5,199 bases of DNA from the NCBI GenBank assembly GCA_002705605.1, contig PAJD01000028.1, positions 10,793-15,991 of the forward strand, in the 5' to 3' direction. This DNA is from Fidelibacterota bacterium. GTDB taxonomy: Bacteria > Fidelibacterota > Marinisomatia > SCGC-AAA003-L08 > D37C17. A model generated the notes under the pieces. The model saw only the letters and a list, made by a program, of their open reading frames with translations. It made no database searches and was not told where the DNA came from. A program made the position numbers and the translations under genes. Positions 4,416-5,199 of this stretch are shown here, one piece after another; within the stretch, counting starts at the first letter, position 1, and each line of letters opens with the position of its first letter.

Positions 4416-5199
4416 ATGAAAAGTAAAATCTGGGTTATTTTTATAATACTTTTTATTTCATTAATGAGTGTTAATCAAGCAAATGAATTTAATCATAAAA
4501 CTAAGCGTGTTCCAGCTGAATGGGAGCCACAAGAGGCGACTTGGATGCAATGGCCGGGTTATTGGGAAAAAGATAATGAAATAGCATTTGCAAAGATGGC
4601 TGACATTATTTCACGCTACCAAAAACTTCATATTCTATTCCATTCAGATCAAATTTATGTGGATGCACATAAAGCATTAAATGATATTGGGGTAGACCCA
4701 CAAGGTAAAAATATCCGTTGGCATGCAGTACCTTATGATAATTCTTGGATGAGAGACAATGGACCTGTTTATGTTTTGAATGACGATGAAATAAGGATTC
4801 AAAATTGGAATTTTAATGCATGGGGTGGTGCTTTTGGTCCAGATATACCCTTTAATTTAGATAATTCAGTCCCAGACAAAGTTGGCACGATACTTGATAT
4901 ACCTGTTGATCACATAGATATAGTTCATGAACGAGGTAACTTGGAGTTTAATGGATCAGATACAGTCATATTGAATTGGAGTACCATTGGGGATCCAAAT
5001 CGAAACTTGAACTATAATAAAAAGCAGGCAGAACATGATTTGAAGGAGTACTTTGGTGTAAAACAAGTTATCTTTATCGAGGGAATCCCAGATGGAGATC
5101 TAACCAAAGGACACATTGACGGTATTGCCCGGTTTATTGGGCCAAGAACTGTTGTCGTTCTTCAATGTACATCTCGGTCACTATGTCGACCTGATAGCA
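4416..5199 (+). CDS. Exported peptidylarginine/agmatine deiminase-family protein, 3' end outside window
   Basis: The frame from ATG 4416 stays open for 261 codons to the window edge, so the C-terminal part is missing. Residues 1-22 form a signal peptide (MKSKIW, hydrophobic VIFIILFISLM, cleavage near NQA), predicting export. The mature part matches the bacterial peptidylarginine deiminase/agmatine deiminase family: VPAEWEPQEATWMQWP (32-47), SWMRDNGP (110-117), NWNFNAWGGAFG (130-141), ERGNLEFNG (172-180, where agmatine deiminases usually have EGGN) and GHIDGIARF (232-240). Asp114, His233 and Asp235 are the expected guanidine-binding and catalytic residues; the nucleophilic Cys would lie beyond the edge. 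The family hydrolyses the guanidinium of agmatine or arginine to N-carbamoylputrescine or citrulline plus ammonia. The signal peptide argues against the ordinary cytoplasmic agmatine enzyme and leaves a secreted agmatine or peptidyl-arginine deiminase open. The gene is more AT-rich than its left neighbours and has a repeat-derived leader. No strong Shine-Dalgarno is seen. Confidence 0.88.
   Translation, partial: MKSKIWVIFIILFISLMSVNQANEFNHKTKRVPAEWEPQEATWMQWPGYWEKDNEIAFAKMADIISRYQKLHILFHSDQIYVDAHKALNDIGVDPQGKNIRWHAVPYDNSWMRDNGPVYVLNDDEIRIQNWNFNAWGGAFGPDIPFNLDNSVPDKVGTILDIPVDHIDIVHERGNLEFNGSDTVILNWSTIGDPNRNLNYNKKQAEHDLKEYFGVKQVIFIEGIPDGDLTKGHIDGIARFIGPRTVVVLQCTSRSLCRPDS

Overview
The window is bacterial DNA, most plausibly from a proteobacterium and perhaps a marine or environmental gammaproteobacterium. 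That guess rests on gene style (Gram-negative type signal peptides, a Rieske-type oxygenase next to a SnoaL-like protein, a luciferase-like oxidoreductase) and moderate to low G+C; no marker gene fixes the taxon. I see five protein genes and no RNA gene, CRISPR array, transposase or integrase.

Layout. From 41 to 1027 (+) lies an exported metallo-beta-lactamase-fold hydrolase. It converges on a minus-strand pair: a SnoaL/NTF2-like protein (2823 to 2392), then a Rieske-oxygenase-type alpha subunit (2286 to 1078). The 105 bp between those two hold a likely intrinsic terminator and a plausible separate promoter, so the second gene may be independently or conditionally transcribed. A divergent intergenic region of about 300 bp (2824-3129), AT-rich on its right side, separates the pair from a plus-strand luciferase-like (LLM class) oxidoreductase (3130-4164). 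After a 251 bp gap with an imperfect 59 bp-spaced direct repeat, an exported peptidylarginine/agmatine deiminase-family gene starts at 4416 and runs off the right edge.

How the genes may work together. The first four families (hydrolase, oxygenase-like protein, SnoaL-like protein, flavin/F420-type oxidoreductase) are typical of degradation or modification of hydrophobic or aromatic compounds. A shared pathway is inference from proximity only. The deiminase has a more AT-rich composition and its own leader and probably belongs to another functional unit.

The main point of interest is the Rieske-type protein. Two of the four expected [2Fe-2S] ligands are replaced (His to Tyr94, Cys to Thr112) and the bridging acidic residue between cluster and mononuclear iron is Asn222, yet the 2-His-1-carboxylate iron site (His225, His230, Asp358) is intact. 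This looks like an oxygenase-fold protein that has lost its built-in electron relay but kept its iron centre. It either has an outside electron donor, does non-redox or cofactor-independent chemistry, or works with the neighbouring NTF2-fold protein.
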